64,000 bases of DNA from Oreocharis arfaki. Taxonomy: Eukaryota; Chordata; Aves; Passeriformes; Paramythiidae. Within the stretch, counting starts at the first letter, position 1; each line of letters starts with the position of its first letter. The notes beneath the pieces were generated by a model. It was not told the DNA's origin, searched no databases, and worked only from the letters and a program-made list of their open reading frames with translations. Positions 62,201-64,000 of the stretch are shown here, piece by piece. The stretch lies in contig VZRR01010232.1 of assembly GCA_013398015.1 (NCBI GenBank), forward strand, positions 1,145,065-1,209,064, read 5' to 3'. A program made the translations under genes and the position numbers.

Positions 62201-62643
62201 GCAAACCACCACGCAGGGAAGCCCAGCCACGGCGATGATTTTCTGCACAGAAATTTGCATCGACCAAAGCGAGCGGCTTTCCCAGCTTCTCCTTCCTCAG
62301 ACCCGCTTTGGTGTTCCAAATGAGTGGGTTTTGCCTCTTTCCTTGCAAGTGAATATTGCTTTTCCTCAGAAACACTGGGGAACAATTAGAGCAATGAGAA
62401 AATGGTAAAAATAACACAAAGCCATCACATTCCTCACATCACTGACAGCCAGAGTGCTGTGTGGTGTGGCAGAGAGCAGAAACATAACACATTTAAAAAC
62501 CAAACAGGTGAGCACTATCTGTACTTTAAATCACTCATAACCACTCTCGCTTTGCTAGAAATATTTCAGGAAGCCAGAACACCTCTATGGCCCTGTGAGC
62601 ACGTTTAACAATGCTTGGTAATTTGTCACTTGGGATGGCAATC
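59291..62643. other. Non-coding stretch, no gene seen
   Basis: No exon, RNA gene or recognised repeat except a short (GT)n run at 62,185-62,197. The larger open frames here conflict on the two strands and are treated as chance. Confidence 0.4.
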
Positions 62644-62648
62644 ACTGT
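62644..62648. repeat. Left target-site duplication (ACTGT)
   Basis: Five bases identical to 63,204-63,208, directly left of the solo LTR. Confidence 0.85.
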
Positions 62649-63203
62649 TGTGCTGGTTTTGTCTGGAGTAGAGCTAATTTACTTCATAGTAGCTACTCTA
62701 AGGCTGTGTGTTTGGATTTGTGCTGGAAGCAGTGTTGATAATTCAGGGATGTTTTCATGGCTGTCAAGCAGGGCTTACACAGAGCCAAGGGCTTTTCTGC
62801 TCCTCACGCCACGGTTCAGGAGGCTGGGGGTGCATGGGAAGCTGGGAGGGGACACAGCCAGGACAGCTGACCCCAGCTGACCCAAGGGATATCCCAGCCC
62901 ATGTGGTGTCGTGCTCAGCATACAACGCTGAGGGGACAAGAAGGAAAGGGGGGACTTTCAGGGTGATGGCATTTGTCTTCCCAAGTCCCTGTTATGTCTC
63001 ATAGAGCCCGGCTTTCCTGGAGATGTCTGAGCCTGCCTGCCCACGGGAAATGGAGAAGGGATTCCCTGTTCCGCTTTGCATGTGTGCACGTCTTTTGCTT
63101 TGCCTATTAAACTGTCTTTGCCTCATTTCCTCCCTTCCACGCTTGTGATTCTCTCCCCCACCCCGCTGCGTGGGGCTGAGCTGCCAGCTGGGGTTAAACC
63201 ACA
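62649..63203 (+). mobile_element. Solo LTR of an avian endogenous retrovirus (555 bp)
   Basis: Starts TGTGCTGGTTTTG and ends GGGGTTAAACCACA, that is TG...CA with short inverted ends, flanked by a perfect 5-bp duplication ACTGT. Internal landmarks I recognise from bird LTRs include GGATTTGTGCTGGAAGCAG, GGGACACAGCCAGGACAGCT, GATGGCATTTGTCTTCCCAA and a poly(A) signal ATTAAA at 63,106-63,111. The TATA region near 62,919 (CATACAACG) is degraded from the expected CATATAAAG. No internal gag, pol or env sequence remains, so the provirus was lost by LTR-LTR recombination. The exact family name (an ERVL- or ERVK-type bird LTR) is not certain. Open frames inside it are not genes. Confidence 0.9.
63106..63111 (+). 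promoter_or_regulatory. LTR polyadenylation signal ATTAAA
   Basis: The ATTAAA hexamer lies in CCTATTAAACTGTC, about 98 bp before the LTR end, at the usual place for the R-region poly(A) signal of this LTR type. Confidence 0.7.
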
Positions 63204-63208
63204 ACTGT
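63204..63208. repeat. Right target-site duplication (ACTGT)
   Basis: Five bases identical to 62,644-62,648, directly right of the solo LTR. Confidence 0.85.
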
Positions 63209-64000
63209 ATTTTTTGTACTGTTTCATTTGTGGCAGCACTGCGGTACAACAACATTCAAACATTGCTAGGTTAAAATACGTGTTTTCCCAGTGGTAATTA
63301 GTACAAGAAAATCAGGCTAAACGTATTAATTTGAGTTGGCTTTTTCATTCTCTTCCTGTAGTTTTACACTCCACAGTTGCAATAATTGTAGCCCTTATGA
63401 ACAATTATGTAAAATTATGTAAAATGCAATATGATCAAGGTATTAGACTATCATTATCCCAGCTGTAAATGCATGAATCATTACTACAGAGTACCTAAAA
63501 CCCCCAGAATTTTCTGTCAGTTTGAGTTTAGGGGCCTTTTTTTGTCTTTTGGATGTTGATGACAATCAAATGACACCTTGATAAATATAAAAGGAAAAAA
63601 TCCAGCATAGTTATTATGAGTCCTCATTAGGAAGCAAGAGAGTGGTTTTCATGTTTTGCCATGTAGTTAATTGTCTGGCTCGTAACTCAGCTGGAGAGTC
63701 TTTTCTGAAGCAGGAATCCAGGCAGGGCTGGGATGGATGTGAGGGGACACTTTGGGGATCAGCCTGCCGGGCAGAAAAGATTTGGCAGACTGGAAAAGGG
63801 CCTGACTTGGTGTTTATTGAGTGACCTGTTGAATGCACTACAGTCACAGAGAGCTCACAAACAACAGAAGGATCCTGAAGGACTTTAGATATGAACCAAG
63901 ACAGAAATTTCACTTTTGACCCTGTTGCTTTGCATCCTGGAGTGCGGTGATGCCTGTTTTCTCTTCAGCATAAAAAATAGAGATTATTTTTGAAATATCT
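63209..64000. other. AT-rich non-coding stretch
   Basis: No gene seen. Between about 63,260 and 63,490 the sequence is AT-rich, non-repetitive and has two adjacent ATTATGTAA-like words (63,402-63,423), similar to C/EBP or PAR-bZIP sites. It may be a conserved non-coding element, which one sequence cannot prove. Confidence 0.4.

Noticed and set aside
62611..63004. Open frames of 89 and 98 codons with a hydrophobic start
   Set aside because: They lie almost wholly within the solo LTR, which is non-coding.
1..64000. CRISPR arrays, operons, tRNA or rRNA genes
   Set aside because: No regularly spaced direct repeats, no prokaryotic gene layout and no recognisable tRNA or rRNA sequence were seen. 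The base composition and repeats are those of a vertebrate nuclear genome.

Overview
This is vertebrate nuclear DNA, almost certainly from a bird. The main evidence is a clear 3'-end copy of the avian CR1 LINE at 28.80-29.25 kb (minus strand), a smaller CR1 piece at 4.95 kb, and an intact solo LTR at 62.65-63.20 kb that resembles an LTR type I know from songbird and other bird genomes. The rest is AT-rich, intron-like or intergenic sequence with one sharp CpG island. The species cannot be named from the sequence. I found no complete protein-coding gene. The many short open frames are what chance gives, or lie inside repeats, and none matches a protein family I recognise except a decayed LINE reverse-transcriptase remnant near 55.8 kb.

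Layout: 1-27.6 kb is repeat-poor non-coding sequence, read here as probable first-intron sequence of a gene transcribed right to left. It holds one small CR1 piece and a 67-bp LTR-like element with a perfect 5-bp target-site duplication (22,079-22,145). 27.6-28.5 kb is a CpG island with two good minus-strand splice donors (27,651/27,650 and 28,398/28,397), cut by a 117-base gap. 28.6-29.3 kb is a pyrimidine-rich tract split by a CR1 insertion. At 33.9-34.1 kb a second, TATA/MEF2-type minus-strand promoter with a strong donor is proposed about 5.5 kb upstream of the CpG island. Together the two sites would be alternative promoters of one minus-strand gene whose coding exons lie mostly or wholly left of the window.

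38-57 kb contains old LINE remnants (decayed CR1 antisense, one L2/CR1-like sense piece) and MIR-like SINE scraps. At 44.08-44.69 kb there are two closely spaced plus-strand segments with strong splice sites on both sides, a possible unannotated transcript. Two near-identical tandem duplications (395 bp at 45.3-46.1 kb; 1,543 bp at 48.0-51.1 kb) each meet at a single N. They look like uncollapsed haplotype overlaps, so the true locus is probably about 1.9 kb shorter.

I see no new multi-gene system. The items most worth a second look are the 67-bp LTR-like element, the proposed alternative promoter pair, the spliced exon pair at 44 kb and the two false duplications.
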